A DNA stretch of 64,000 nt from Brachypodium distachyon (Eukaryota; Streptophyta; Magnoliopsida; Poales; Poaceae): positions 12,390,501 to 12,454,500 of the forward strand of contig NC_016132.3 in the NCBI RefSeq assembly GCF_000005505.3, in the 5' to 3' direction. Positions within the stretch are counted from its first letter, which is position 1, and the number at the start of each line of letters is the position of its first letter. Positions 20,101-31,832 of this stretch are shown here, piece after piece. Under the pieces are notes generated by a model. That model did not search any database and was not told the origin of the DNA. It saw only the letters and a program-made list of their open reading frames with translations. A program made the translations under genes and the position numbers.

Positions 20101-23100
20101 TTTGTGGCTCATATTTTCCAGAAAAGGTATATGCTATCAGCAGCTTCAGCTCTGAATTTATCTACTAGAGTTTTGTTGATGAAATCACTTTTATAATGTT
20201 CATCATATTGTGACATCAGAATGTGCAATAATTCTTAAAAACTGCTGTTAGCATCCTTGCCCTTTGCTAACTGCTGTTGACATCCTATTCGTAAAAACTG
20301 CTGTCAACCTGTATGTCCTTGCCCTTTGCTATCATCCTTGCTAACATACTGTAACATCAGTTACTCCCTCCGATCCATAATAAGTGACTCAGATTTAGTA
20401 CAAAGTTAGTACAAAATTGTACTATGTCTGAGACACTTATTATGGATGGGAGGGAGTAGCAAATAATATCTTATGGAGGCTGCTGATTTTATGCTGTTTT
20501 ATTTCTTTCACTTCGCTACTAGATAGACTAGTTAAGTGCTGAAACTCCCAACTCAAAAGTTCTTTTCTAATTCTGGTCAATATGCATATGTTGGGAAAAT
20601 CCGGACGTTAGAGTTCAACTCTTGTTGTTTTTCTCATTGATCGATATTGTGTGCTTCGTACAAAAGAGAAAATAACTTTTGTGTTACCATACAAATGCCA
20701 TAATATTTCATACACGACAATGAGAACCTCACACGGATTTCGAGAGAAGAACGTATTGTTTGCTGACATTTTTAAAGCGCAGCAAGGATTGTAAAGAATC
20801 AAGATAAAATAGTCCTTGTGCAAATGAACTAAACTAGCCGAGAAAAGTTTGAAGTAACAAATCTACAAATGTTCCTGGGCCTGGACTAGCCAGTAGTCAG
20901 TAGAACAATGTCTAAACTCTAAGATTGTTGTCCTTTTATCGCAGAAATGGGTTGTCCAAACAGATGAAACAAGTTTCATTTGTTGATGGACTATCTGATG
21001 ATGCTCAAGTTTCGAGGGAGGAGAGGTCATTTAGGCTATGGATTAATAGCCTTGGAATTTCTACTTATATCAACAACGTGTTTGAAGATCTTAGAAACGG
21101 GTAAGCCATACTTCTGCTCACCTCTACCGTAATCTTCTGTCAAAATCAAGCTAATTCTCTCTATGATATATCATTTCATTCTGGGATTGTAGATGGGTGC
21201 TCCTGGAGGTCATGGATAAGTTGGCTCCTGGCTCAGTTAATTGGAAGATGGCAAACCGACCCCCAATAAAATTACCATTCAGGAAAGTTGAAAACTGCAA
21301 TCAAGTTCTGAAGATCGGGAAAGAAATAAATTTTTCCTTGGTGAATATTGCTGGTAACGATATTGTGCAAGGAAGCAAGAAACTGATATTAGGTAAGTGC
21401 TGTTTTTATACAGTTGCAAAGGGTGAATGTTACTTTGTAATTTGGAGGTTGTGCACGATTACATAACAAGTTGGACCATTGCTGATAATCATCATGCCTT
21501 GAAGACATCAAATATATAGTAATCAATGAAATGGTAATGATATATGATTTTGGGTTGATCAACTGACTTTTCTGAACAGCTCCTGCTATTTCTACAAGTA
21601 TGTTGCATAAATATGATTTCTGATCAATTTCTGTGCTGAGCTGTTCAGAATTATCATTAATTCCTGACATTTCAAATTGCCAACTGTCCATTTTTGTTCT
21701 GTACATTCTTTTGCATGCATAGTCCTTTAGCTTTTCAGTTGATCAATACCCCTTCCCCCCAGCTTTTCTCTGGCAATTGATGCGATACAACATCCTACAA
21801 CTGCTGAAGAATCTTAGATTTCATTCGAATGGGAAAGAGATCACGGATAATGACATATTGTTGTGGGCTAACAAAAAGGTTAAGGATTCTGGAAAGCATT
21901 CTCGAATGGAAAGTTTCAAGGTTTGTATCCTTCAATATATTTTCTAATGCTCATCTCTGTTTGATAATATTGTACTTTTACATTCTGTAAAGTTGCTTTG
22001 TTGTTTTTGCCTATCAAAAGTTGCTTTTTGATCTTATTGTAATTTTCCAACAAAAAAATGCTTCATCGTAAAAGTTGTCATATAACTCACAGATAATGAA
22101 ATATGCAATTGTATTCCAGACATATTCTCATGAGGAATAAGAAACTTCGATCACTTCTGTAAGGTTCATAAAGATGTGAAATATTTGCAGTGCCGTAGTG
22201 TGCATAACTCTGTATTTTTTTCCCTCAACTTTGCTGTTCAGAGTTTATGTGTTAAAACAAACGTGCTATCAACAGGATAGAAGCCTTTCAGGTGGCATCT
22301 TCTTCGTCAACTTACTCAGTGCTGTGGAGCCACGAGTTGTGAATTGGAGCCTTGTAACCAAAGGAGAAAAAGGTTGGATGTCTCATGTCTCTGACGCTTC
22401 TATAATATTTTTCCTAATTCCCTATGATTCACGTTTGATCTTGTAAGATTAGATGGAAATTGTGAACCCCCTTTACTCTCTCAATCGGAGAATGCTAGTG
22501 CATGGTTATTCAGTAGGTTGAAAATACATCCCATATACTCCTTACATCTCATAGGCACCGACTCTTTCTTATTTTTGTAGCCACAATGTTGTTAGTGTTT
22601 GGTTGGAGAGCAAGGTGGATGGAATGGAATGGTTCTATTCATACATGAATGGAATGGAACGGTTCTAGTTCTCTATATTCTAGGAACCAAACACCTAAAA
22701 CCACTGTTCCGCTTGGAACCAAATGATTCCTAATTTTTGAGGAATGAGATGGTTAAGCATATTACGGGAATATTCCCTTTTGAGGAACCAAATAATTCCT
22801 ACTTCTATATTCTATGAACCAAACACAAGAATCATCTCAATTATTGGAATCATTCCATTACATTCCACTCCATGACCTCAACCAAACACTTCTGACTAGT
22901 ATGACCTATGTATTAGTGCTTGTTTTTCACAGCTTTGTTAACTAAAAAATTATGTGGTTTCTACTCAGCTGAAGAAAAACAAATGAATGCTTCATACATC
23001 ATCTCTGTGGCAAGAAAGCTTGGCTGCTCCATCTTCTTGCTACCAGAAGATATCCTGGAGGTAAGATATTTGACTGAGACTAAACCTTTTGTTAGTGGTA

Positions 23101-23672
23101 TTTCTTACAAATTAAGGTTGTGGTGGTTTCTCATAGCTTTTAGTTTATAGAAGCATCTATTAGTAAGCTGTAAGCAAAATAAATACTCCCTCCGTCCCAA
23201 AATAAGTGACTTGAATTTGTATAAGAATCTATACGAATCCAAGTCACTTATTTTGGGACGGAGGGAGTACTAGAAAAGCCATGTTGGGGTTTCAGCCTAA
23301 TTTACTTTTTGTTCATAGTTTGATTATTAAAAAAAATGAAGAACAGATCATTTTGGTTGTGTAATATCCTATTTTGAATCATAGTTTTCATGGAAACTGA
23401 TCGATTTGCTAGGCTCAAGCAGTGCACAATGCTTTCTTCTCTTGTCATATCAACTAGTTAACGGTTGAAAAATATGATTTCGGTACAATTTGTCTCAGGT
23501 AAACCAGAAGATGATGCTGACGTTGACAGCAAGCATCATGTATTGGCATTTGAAAAGGCCAACATCATATTTACTGGACCCTGAAAACAGTAGTTCAACC
23601 GAGACAAGCTCCATCTCAACTTCAGATGATTCAGCATCTGAATCATCAATCGATGATAGCGGAACTAGATAG
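17107..23672 (+). CDS. FIM: Fimbrin (plastin), actin-filament bundling protein
   Basis: Crosslinks F-actin into bundles in the cytoplasm. Thirteen exons with GT-AG introns: 17107-17193, 17317-17837, 17928-18099, 18812-18850, 18975-19043, 19147-19263, 19912-20126, 20945-21100, 21193-21392, 21763-21920, 22276-22372, 22969-23060, 23499-23672. They sum to 2097 nt, 698 aa, one frame, near the usual size of plant fimbrins. Start [20 protein letters not shown] matches the family N-terminus (degenerate EF-hand region). Four calponin-homology domains follow, at about residues 150-270 ([19 protein letters not shown]), 305-405 ([15 protein letters not shown]), 430-530 ([29 protein letters not shown]) and 550-645. 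The C-terminus is a serine/acidic tail ending DDSGTR. Introns carry four MITEs. Family assignment is very secure; the paralogue number is not. Confidence 0.96.
19456..19577. mobile_element. Stowaway MITE in fimbrin intron 6
   Basis: Ends CTCCCTCCGGCCCATAATTC and inverted CTCCCTCCGTCCCATAATTC. TA on the left (19454-19455), CA on the right. The interior holds the TTCTTGTCGTCCCATA-type segment twice, an internal duplication. Confidence 0.8.
20364..20456. mobile_element. Stowaway MITE in fimbrin intron 7
   Basis: 93 bp, CTCCCTCCGATCCATAATAA with near-perfect inverted partner, TA duplication at 20362-20363 and 20457-20458. It belongs to the same subfamily as 58402-58494 in the PP2C gene. Confidence 0.9.
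22595..22889. mobile_element. MITE with GTGTTTGGTTG ends in fimbrin intron 11
   Basis: 295 bp. Left GTGTTTGGTTGGAGAGCAAG, right inverted GTGTTTGGTTGAGGTCATGG; subterminal TGGAATGGAATGG and CCATTACATTCCA also pair. Flank TTA on the left, TTC on the right, fitting a worn PIF/Harbinger duplication. Confidence 0.7.
23186..23267. mobile_element. Stowaway MITE in fimbrin intron 12
   Basis: 82 bp near-perfect inverted repeat, ends CTCCCTCCGTCCCAAAATAA, TA duplication at 23184-23185 and 23268-23269. It would fold into one long hairpin in the pre-mRNA. Confidence 0.92.
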
Positions 23673-24072
23673 ATGAAGGTGGATGGTCTTCTGCTATTTG
23701 GGAATTGGGGAGCAGATGCATTCAAGACCAGAGGGAATGGTAAAGAATTTTGTTTGATTCATTTGAGGTTTTGTAGTGTGCAATGTGATTCGGTGAGTGA
23801 TGTACAACATCCTGTAAATATTCACATAGATAGCCACCATCTGTAACACCATATAGTAGCAGCGTTTTTTCCTTGTCAAAATCTACATAGATTGATTTGT
23901 TCCTGAGCAGTTCTGCTTCTTACTGATAAACGTTTGTGATGCCAGTAGCGACATGAATTTGTTGGAGAAGCTGTCATGTCGGCGTACGGATGATGTGGAT
24001 TTAACAGAAGTGGAAGAAAGAGTCCCTCATGGAACGCATACCAAACACCAGACCTATTCTAGAACTGGTTTT
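23673..24072 (+). other. Fimbrin 3' UTR and flank
   Basis: Follows the fimbrin stop at 23672. AT-rich with no further coding. I cannot fix the poly(A) site from sequence. Confidence 0.45.
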
Positions 24073-24240
24073 TAGAGTAGTTCTATACACCACCTCTTAC
24101 CCTATAGGGCATCTCGCGCATCCTCTGACACTGCGCACGCCTCCCTGCCTCTCTGCCGCTGCCGTTAGCATGCCTTCCCTGTACCTCCTTTTGACGCCAC
24201 CCGTCGCCCCCCACTCGGCGCCCCTGCGGCGTGTCTTCTG
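24073..24240 (+). repeat. Dispersed direct repeat, copy A
   Basis: About 168 bp from TAGAGTAGTTCTATAC to GCGGCGTGTCTTC, with scattered mismatches to copy B at 25272-25437. It reads MPSLYLLLTPPV-like in one + frame, but so does copy B; I do not regard it as a gene. Confidence 0.8.
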
Positions 24241-25271
24241 TTAGCGTTAATCTTGATTTGTATCTGCATATTTAGAGTTTTCCATTTATGCATGTAGTTA
24301 GGAAGATGTCGTAGACCGGCAAAGCGTCCGAGAGCAAAGTTCAACTGGAAGACGTGTAGGCAGGATGCCGAGCTGCCGTGCGACGTGTGTGCAAGAACGA
24401 CGAGGCGAGATGCCGTGGTCACGTCGTGAGATTTGACGTACGAGGTGAGATGCCGTTGGTACCGTGAGATGCGGCATAGTCGTGAAAAGTCACAGCGTAT
24501 GTGGAGGTATGGTAGCGTGACAGCCAACATTATCAGGTTGAGGGGGTGATCTGCCGAACCATCAACGAAATGGACGATGTGAAGTGCTCAAGTAGTACTA
24601 GTGTTTGCATGTAGGTTGTTAGAAGGCTGAGCGTGCGCGTGTGCTAGCTTGTCCGGGTCATAAGGGGGCGTGGAGCAAGCAAGTGTAGGATGATTAGTTT
24701 TACTCCACCCGTGTGTGTGTGCGTGTGTTATTTACGTCATGTACAATGTTAAAGACTGACTTATTTTAGTGTGACACGTCGATTAAAAAAAACAACAAAA
24801 CAGTTGCATAATGAGTTATCTCTTATTGTTATATCTTAAAATTAATTTTTAGATGAATAAAATTAACTAAATAAATGCTAAGAAAAGTCAAAATCTAGTA
24901 TAATGGAAAATTTGACTTATCTTTGTCTTATCATTCCTGTGAAAAGATCATCTCTTAATTAAGAGAAGGATTGTGACTTTTCTTCATTTCTCTCTCTTCC
25001 ACGTCAGATTTTATCCTATGTAGGATCGCTAAGAGATTACTGACGTCACCCCATTGTACAAGTCCTTAAAGGCTTGTAAGCGGTTTGTTTTGTGACGCAA
25101 GAAGAGAAATGGAGAAAAGAAAAGGACGGGCTCTGTCTGAGGCAGCCCGTCGCCAATAAAAAAGAAAAAAACTCCCCCGTGCTCTTCCATGTGTGTGTGC
25201 GCGTGAAGCAACCAAGGGAGAAGAAGAGGAGCAGCTAGTTGCTGCCCCAACATCTTCCCTGCCACCGAAAT
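24241..25271. other. Spacer between duplicated blocks, no gene seen
   Basis: Contains a GC-rich first half with repeated GTGAGAT..GCCGT phrases (24400-24500), a short (TG)n run near 24711-24728 and an AT-rich stretch with TAAATGAATA-like sequence (24780-24960). No coding motif found. Confidence 0.45.
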
Positions 25272-25437
25272 TAGAGTAGTTCTATACAAAGCTAGCTACC
25301 CTCTAGAGCATCTCGCGCATCCTCTGACTCTGCGCACGCCTCCCTGCCTCTCTGCCGCTGTCGTTAGCATGCCTTCCCTGTACCTCCTTCTGACACCACC
25401 GACGCCCCCCACTCAGCGCCGCTGCGGCGTGTCTTCC
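25272..25437 (+). repeat. Dispersed direct repeat, copy B
   Basis: Matches copy A (24073-24240) from TAGAGTAGTTCTATAC onward, including ATCTCGCGCATCCTCTGAC and ATGCCTTCCCTGTACC. The flanking phrase CTTCCCTGCCACCGAA occurs on both sides of copy B. Confidence 0.8.
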
Positions 25438-25800
25438 CTGCCACCGAACCCGTCGTACCTCCTCCTGGCACCGGTCACCGTGTGTCCATGTACTTTCCTT
25501 GCAGCCGTTGGTGCACCAACCATGCACCGCCGCCATGCTCATGTCCCGCCATCGTGCCTCCTTCCCTGCCTCACTCAGCGCGCCTCCTCCCCCACACCGC
25601 TACCAGTGAACGTTATTTTCGCTTCCAAGCACTAGGAGTGTGGTGATTGCGAAAGCCTTAGAAGTAACAAAGAGAGAGCGAATCATGAGAATTGCATTTG
25701 GTCTAAAAACGTTCTCGCAAATTCCGGATTCATTAATACTATAGAGTAATATTGTGAACCATTGTTATTATATCTGTGACAGGGCCGTATCTAGGAATTC
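25438..25800. other. Intergenic, no gene seen
   Basis: C-rich continuation of copy B to about 25620, then AT-rich. No supported gene. Confidence 0.45.
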
Positions 25801-26052
25801 AATGCCCTGGTGTGAACTGTAAAATGAGGAACTAAAAGGTTGCGCGAAGAACTCCCGAACACAAAATTATCGTGGATTGCTACGAATGCCCTGGTGTGAA
25901 CTGTAAAATGAGGAACTAAAAGGTTGCGTGAAGAACTCCCGAACACAAAATTATCGTGGATTGCTACGAATGCCCTGGTGTGAACTGTAAAATGAGGAAC
26001 TAAAAGGTTGCGCGAAGAACTCCCGAACACAAAATTATCGTGGATTGCTACG
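25801..26052. repeat. 84-bp tandem triplicate
   Basis: Three head-to-tail 84-base copies (25801-25884, 25885-25968, 25969-26052) starting AATGCCCTGGTGTGAACTG. They appear to differ by a single C/T change, in copy 2. The period is a multiple of three, so the - strand is open through all copies with a 28-residue repeat, but there is no start or motif to suggest a gene. Confidence 0.95.
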
Positions 26053-26536
26053 ACGTGGATTTCTCGATTGCAGCGGAAGATGACTGGGGCGGGCTGGCGA
26101 GAGCGGCGGCTGACGAAATCACGAAAAAATCAGTTAAAACAAATAATCGTTAAGCGATGCTGACATGAAAATAGGTGGATTGTTAAGATGCGTCACCGGC
26201 CGAACTTGATGAACACGTAAAAGAAAAGTAAAACCTTTGCCCTTTGCATTTCTCCTCGTGGGTCGTTTTCTTTTCTATTTAATGGGCTTAGAAATCTGCA
26301 TCTATTAATAATTATGGATAGCTAATTAGTATTAACATTAAATTTGGGAGCCCCTAATTTTGGAGGCCCTGAACAATTACCCACCCTGTGCACCTGCCGC
26401 TGTACGGCCATGATTTGCGATATATGTTGTACGAGGGCATATCCAATTTGTACACCCTCATAACCCTCGTGCGTTGCTGCTGCCGCCAGAGTACGGTAAT
26501 AATTAATGGTCAATTAGTGGTTGGCCTAAAGTATAT
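26053..26536. other. Intergenic, no gene seen
   Basis: AT-rich spacer. Short frames lack motifs. Confidence 0.45.
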
Positions 26537-29500
26537 ATGTGTCTGTTAGAGCAACTCCAGCTGATCCTCCTAAAGGCCTCCTAAACGGATTTGGGGGGCA
26601 TCAGCGCATCTGGGAGCTGTGTCGTCCTAATGCCTGCGTAGCAATCGTCGGTAGAGTGGGATCGGGAGACCGGCACCGCCTGGGCTGGTTACTTCGCCGA
26701 CGAGCACAACCGCGCCATCCAAGACGTTCCGCACCCGACGGTGCGGAACAACATTGAAAGCTGGCGCGCCTTCTGACGGGGGCGCACCATCGATGACGTC
26801 CTCGCCCACATCGTCGCCGGCAACCAACGCGGCTCGACGGAGGCGTGCCGCTCCCTCCTCCACCGCCGGCCGCATGCCACCGCTACCTGGGCGGTGGCTC
26901 CGGCTCGTCCTCGCGCGCCCAGCTCGGAGCAGTGTGGCCGAAGCTGGAGCCGGATCCGGAGGAGTGGGCGCCTCCTCCGGAGTACGATGTGAGACCCCTA
27001 TACTGGATTTATGCAATTTAGCCCCAAATGCTAACTCGCGCATAAATCTAGCCCCAGTGCCTCCTACGATGAACACTTCACAACATACACACAATGTGTT
27101 CACCGCAGGTTGGAACAACAATGCCATCATTACATCACTCTAAGACACAAGAATTAAGTCAAGGTCATACATAGAGCAAAATACAAAGTTATTACAACTC
27201 ACGGACACATGTCCACAATCATCATTACACCAGCGGAAGCAAAATAGGCCCGAGTACGGACAAGTTACAATTATTGCCTAAGAGGCTGAAACTGAAAAAG
27301 GAGAGCCACCACAAGTTCTCAGAACCCTGCTCTGGAAACTTCTGGCTAAACGTCGAAGCTGTCGTCGTCAAACTCCACGAAGTAACCACTCACCTGTTCA
27401 TCCGGAAACTCTGGAGAAAACAACGTTGCAAAACAACTGAGTACAAAGTACTCGCAAGACTTACGGGAGATCTAAACTAGATATGCAACAAGTCTCAAAG
27501 GATGGATAAAAGATGGGTTATGCAGCAGCGAGATATAAGGAGAGACACGCTAATGACATTGTCTAGATAGAAGATAAGGAGCGTCTACCAAGTGAGGTGA
27601 TATCCTAATAACTAACACCAACCAAACACAACCTCTTATCACCCCCTCAACCCCTTGTGAGGAAATGATCCAAAAGCACTCACACTTAAGCAGTTTTTAG
27701 GCATATCCATGATTAAGGCTAATTACTACTCAAGTATAAGAGGTTAAGTTAATTAATTAGTATGAGTTCTCTATGATCAAGTAATGACCAAACAAGTCGT
27801 CCATGACCGCGGACATGGCTTTCCGAAAGATTTATCCCTGCAGGGGGTGCCAATTTACCCGTACACGTTCGTCCAACCCTTGACGCCACTAGCATGGAAC
27901 ACATGCAAAAGCATGTGCTGGCAGGATTGAGCGACACGACGTTTTCAAGCCCCACAACTAATCCAGGGGACCACCCAACTGAGTCTAATCCGAAACGAGA
28001 GCCCGGCCGAAGCGTCGTACAGACTCAAGAGTTGCGTGTCTGCAGAATGACCACTCCAGACTAGTGCCGCAATCCTATATGTATGCAAAGTAACAACAAG
28101 TCTCCAAACACAACACCAGTGTATATGCGATATGCCAAATGGAACGCCCGAACTATGTGGCCCCTGGAAGAGCTGTGAAACGAGTACTAAGCTGAGGGGG
28201 AACCCATATATTCTCCCACGAGCGGTTAGCGCGAAGTTTCTTGGGTCGGCGAAAACGAGAACTCAGTCCTTAGGTCGGCGCCAATGAAACAAAACACCAA
28301 TGCGTTAGCACGGCCTCCCATCGTTGCCTTGTGCAGGTAATAACATGTCACAGTTTAATAATTGCAATTAAATACAGAAAAGTAGCATGTGGATGTAGCA
28401 ATTGTGTAACCCCAAGTAAGGACACTAGATTAGCAATCTAAGCAGACTTCTAATGACCGACTAGGGCAATAACAAACATGTGCCATGGTAGTAGGATAAG
28501 GAACAAGACCACATGCATTGGGGCAGAGCTGACTAAAGCTATGCAATTCTAGAAGCATCGTGACAATAACTGAGAACGTAACTTAATGCAAGAATGAGAG
28601 AGAAGCATTGGTATAATCAACATGTTCAAGGTATGGCTGCTTGCCTGGATTCTCGGTCGCTGGGCACCGAGAGAGGGGATCCGAAGAAGTGTGGGAACCC
28701 GGATCGTCGACGGAGTAAGTCGGAGTCGCTATCGTAAAGATCCAAATCACACAATACGCGAATAAGTAACAATTCATAGGTGCAATGCCCAATACAACAT
28801 GAGATGGCATGTGACAACATGATGCGACCATATGCAAGTGAAAGGATTCCATTTAGCATCAAAGTTAACCATTAGGTGACTAGAACATGGTAAACAGCAG
28901 CGGACGCGGATCTCAATAGAGAAAGGGCGCATCGCCTCTTAACATGGCGCAAACCGTCAGCTAGCGGACGCGCACGGCGGCCATGGCACGGCAGGAATGC
29001 CGGCGACCAAAACTAGCGGCGGAGGTTCCCAAGGCTGGGCCTTTTCGTCCCGGCGCATCGCGGAGGCAAGCTAGCACGAAGGCTAGCGCACAAGCCTTCC
29101 TGGCACGCGTGCGCGACATGGAGCCGAAGCTCGCCGGCGGCGTTCCAAGGCGCGGTCGTGTCGAGCGCGCGCTACAGAGAGAACTAGAGAGAGAGGGAGG
29201 TCGCGACGGATGCGCGTCGACAAGGCGGAACTCACCGTTCCGAAGATGGTCCACGGAGATGCTCGTCGGTGCCGGAATTTGGGGAAGAACTCGCCGGCGG
29301 CCGAATAGGAGAAGTTGTCCTAGGCGTCGCTGCAGGCGCCCTCCGTCAAATTCCTTGCACGCGGACGAAGAGGAAGACGAGGCGCGCTTGACGACGCAGT
29401 CGGCTTGCCGCCGTTCGGCAGGAGACGGTGGCGCGTCGCCGACGAGCTCGCGGCAGAAAACGGGTGATGGCGCCGTGCGGAGAGAGAGGGAGTTGGGCTA

Positions 29501-30480
29501 CGGTTAGCAGGAGAGGCGCGGCGCAGCTTAAATAGAGGAGAAGGGGCTCGGAGGCCGTCACATCACGGGCGCCGGTTGACGTGGCGTGCGGGGGGCTCAC
29601 CGGTCGGGAGGAAGAAAAAGCAGAGAGGATGAAGACGCCTGTGAGAGGTGGCGCATTTCGCAGAATGCGTTTTCGCTGCGGGGAAGCGGCACGCGAGCGC
29701 TGCGCGAAGGAAGCTGGGCCGCGGGCGCTGGCGGGCCGCGCGCGCGAGGAGAAAAGCTGGGCCGTGCTGCTGGGCTGCGCGGCGCGCGAGGAAGGCGGGC
29801 CGAGGCAGCTGGGTCGGCTCGGGCCAAGTGAGCAGGTAAGGTTTTCTTTTCCCTTTTTCTGTTTTTGCAAATAGTTTTTTGATTCAAATTTCAAACACCT
29901 TTTTGAATAGCTGAGAAGTAGGAGAAAACAAATATGGTACTAGTATTTGGAAAATATTCAAATGGGGTCAAAGGTTTAAAACAAAACCCATTTGAATCTC
30001 ATTTGAAAAATATAGAGAAAAGAATTCAAACTCAAAGAAGGGTGACTCATGTTTAAATCTTCTAACAAAAATTACACAACAAGAATTCAAACCACAAGTT
30101 GAGATGCAAATTTAAAACTCATGTGACACAAATAATAGACATGGCATGACATGGATGCAAATGTAATTGTCATACAGCATTTGAATAAATTACAAATAGG
30201 TCCAAACAAGGGTTTAAATGTAAGAGTTGCTCTCGGGCTGTTACATACGAGAGCGCCGTCATCGACCACCATGGCGACTCTGACCCGGAGGAGTTACCGG
30301 GTCAACGTGCCGCCGAGCGCGCTAGCGGGGAGGAGGCGGAGCGGTAGGCAGAGGAGCGCCGTGGCTGGTCCCGCGCCTGCACCTGCATGTGGTAGGGACA
30401 ACGCCTTCGGATCGAACCTGTTTGGAGACAGTACGAATCTTGACGAAACTTTATGGCCGATAAAACTCCGATAGGTCCCG
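26537..30480 (+). pseudogene. Repeat-associated coding frame split by a gypsy solo LTR
   Basis: The left half (26537-26987) begins after GTTA with GAGCAACTCCAGC, an end typical of grass non-autonomous DNA elements. It encodes, with one stop, AWAGYFADEHNRAIQDVPHP and RNNIESWRAF, then TIDDVLAHIVAGNQRGS. The frame WPKLEPDPEEWAPPPEYD is cut at 26987 and resumes at 30251 in frame (ESAVIDHHGDSDPEELPGQR) across the TACGA duplication, stopping near 30347. I recall similar proteins as common in wheat repeats, function unknown. No right terminus was found. It is a dead passenger or transposon-derived frame. Confidence 0.55.
26988..30245 (-). mobile_element. Ty3/gypsy solo LTR, 3.26 kb
   Basis: 3258 bp; on the - strand it starts TGTAACAGCCCGAGAGC and ends ATAGGGGTCTCACA. 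Flanked by the perfect 5-bp duplication TACGA (26983-26987 and 30246-30250). The length and TGTAACA start match the LTR at 44140-47407, although the sequences differ, so it is probably a related chromovirus family. The CpG-rich part (28960-29830) is where several arginine-rich frames appear by chance. No gag-pol. Confidence 0.88.
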
Positions 30481-31049
30481 GCTCCGGTAAAAAAATCGCT
30501 TTACTCTTTCCTCAGTTTACAATCTACTCCGTATTATAGGCCTTTCTTCGCTTCTAAGCCCAACTCCGCAGAATGGTAAAGCCCAGTTATAAATCAGGAA
30601 ATTATTGTTTCCAAACAATTGAATAAAGTTCTGTAAAAAACCAATTGAATAAAGTTGCAACTTATTCTCAGAAAAAAACAAGTTATATCTTGATTTGCAA
30701 AAAAAAACAATTTATGGTTTACGTGTAGCCAAACAATTTTTTTAGATGATCGTATCCAAACAATTTCTACAGTAATCACAAGGCAAATGTTTTTACGATC
30801 ATCACAAGAGAAAATTAGGGCAGTGCTTCTAATATAGATTTCCAAAGATGAAGCCATCAATTAACGTGTCAGTTACAACCTGTCAGCTCTTCAATATTTC
30901 TATGAATCACCACAAGACAAAATTAGGGCAGTGCTTCTAATATAGACTTCCAAAAATGAAGCCACCAATTAACGCGTCAGTTACAACCTGTCAGCTACTG
31001 TACTCAGCTGTTTAAATCATGATGTTATAGTTGCTGGGGTTTTAAACAG
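30481..31049. other. Intergenic, contains a local duplication
   Basis: AT-rich, no gene. Holds the 30800-30996 duplication described separately. Confidence 0.45.
30800..30996. repeat. Tandem duplication, about 88-bp match, offset about 108
   Basis: TCACAAGAGAAAATTAGGGC...GTTACAACCTGTCAGC (30800-30888) recurs at about 30908-30996 with a few substitutions, separated by about 20 bases. Confidence 0.85.
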
Positions 31050-31700
31050 TAATTTCCAGATTATGACCTTTAGAAGGAACTTCGGTCCTGAGACTTTCCA
31101 GGTTTGGCAAGATCTTAAAATGCTTTGTTCTAGTGTGACTTGACAGTAGCTGATGGCTTTTATAGAAGAATGGTCAATTCTCAGTCAAGTCCTTTTACAG
31201 TATGTTGGTTGCTAAGCAGATTTCCTTTCCTTTCAAATACTTCTGGAAACTTAAATTACCACTCAAGATTAAGGTTTTTATGTGGTTGGTAGAAAAGAAC
31301 AGACTAGAGACAATCTTACATAGAGGTTGGGTGGCACCTATTGTGTCTTTAAATTTTGTGGGGATGATGAGAGTGTAGATCATCTTTCCTAAAGTGTCCA
31401 ATAGCACAGTTTGTTTGGAGGGTGGTAGGGTGTACGTTTGGGTTAAAAAAAATAATTCCCTCTTCTATGAGCACGCCTCGGTGATCCTACTAATCTAGTA
31501 TTTTCACTATGTTATTGACTTGATTATTGGGCAATTCTTCAGAAACCGGAGGCGAGGAGCAAAATGGTGGCTGGTTCTATTATTCTCAGAAGGGTGGCGA
31601 TGGACATACTGAGCAAATCGTTTGGCTGGGGTGTGGACAGGTGACTGGAAGCTGGTTGAAGCCGCTGTCCTGTAGCTGGTCATTTGCCGGATTTGGTTTT
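31050..31700 (+). pseudogene. LINE ORF2 C-terminal relic
   Basis: The + strand in broken frames gives KYFWKLKLPLKIKVFMWLVE and LETILHRGW, then CGDDESVDHLF and AQFVWRVVG (the zf-RVT finger), then WAILQKPEARSKM. These are in the order of a plant LINE ORF2 end. Several frameshifts and stops. Older than the LINE at 10188-11340. No target duplication found. Confidence 0.65.
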
Positions 31701-31721
31701 GTTGAACTGTAATAAGTACTA

Positions 31722-31830
31722 CTCCGTCTCATATTAAGTGACTCAAATTTTCCTAAATATGGATGTATCTATACCCAAAGAGGGTCTAGATGCATGTAAT
31801 ATTTCGTCACTTAATATGGGACGGAGGGAG
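31722..31830. mobile_element. Stowaway MITE
   Basis: 109 bp, ends CTCCGTCTCATATTAAGTGA and inverted CTCCCTCCGTCCCATATTAA, TA duplication (31720-31721, 31831-31832). Confidence 0.85.
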
Positions 31831-31832
31831 TA

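Noticed and set aside
23186..23267. Perfect hairpins considered as microRNA precursors
   Set aside because: They have Stowaway ends and TA duplications; without small-RNA data a miRNA call is not supported.
28960..29890. Long Arg/Ala-rich frames of up to 182 codons
   Set aside because: They lie wholly inside the gypsy solo LTR and have no motif; GC content explains them.
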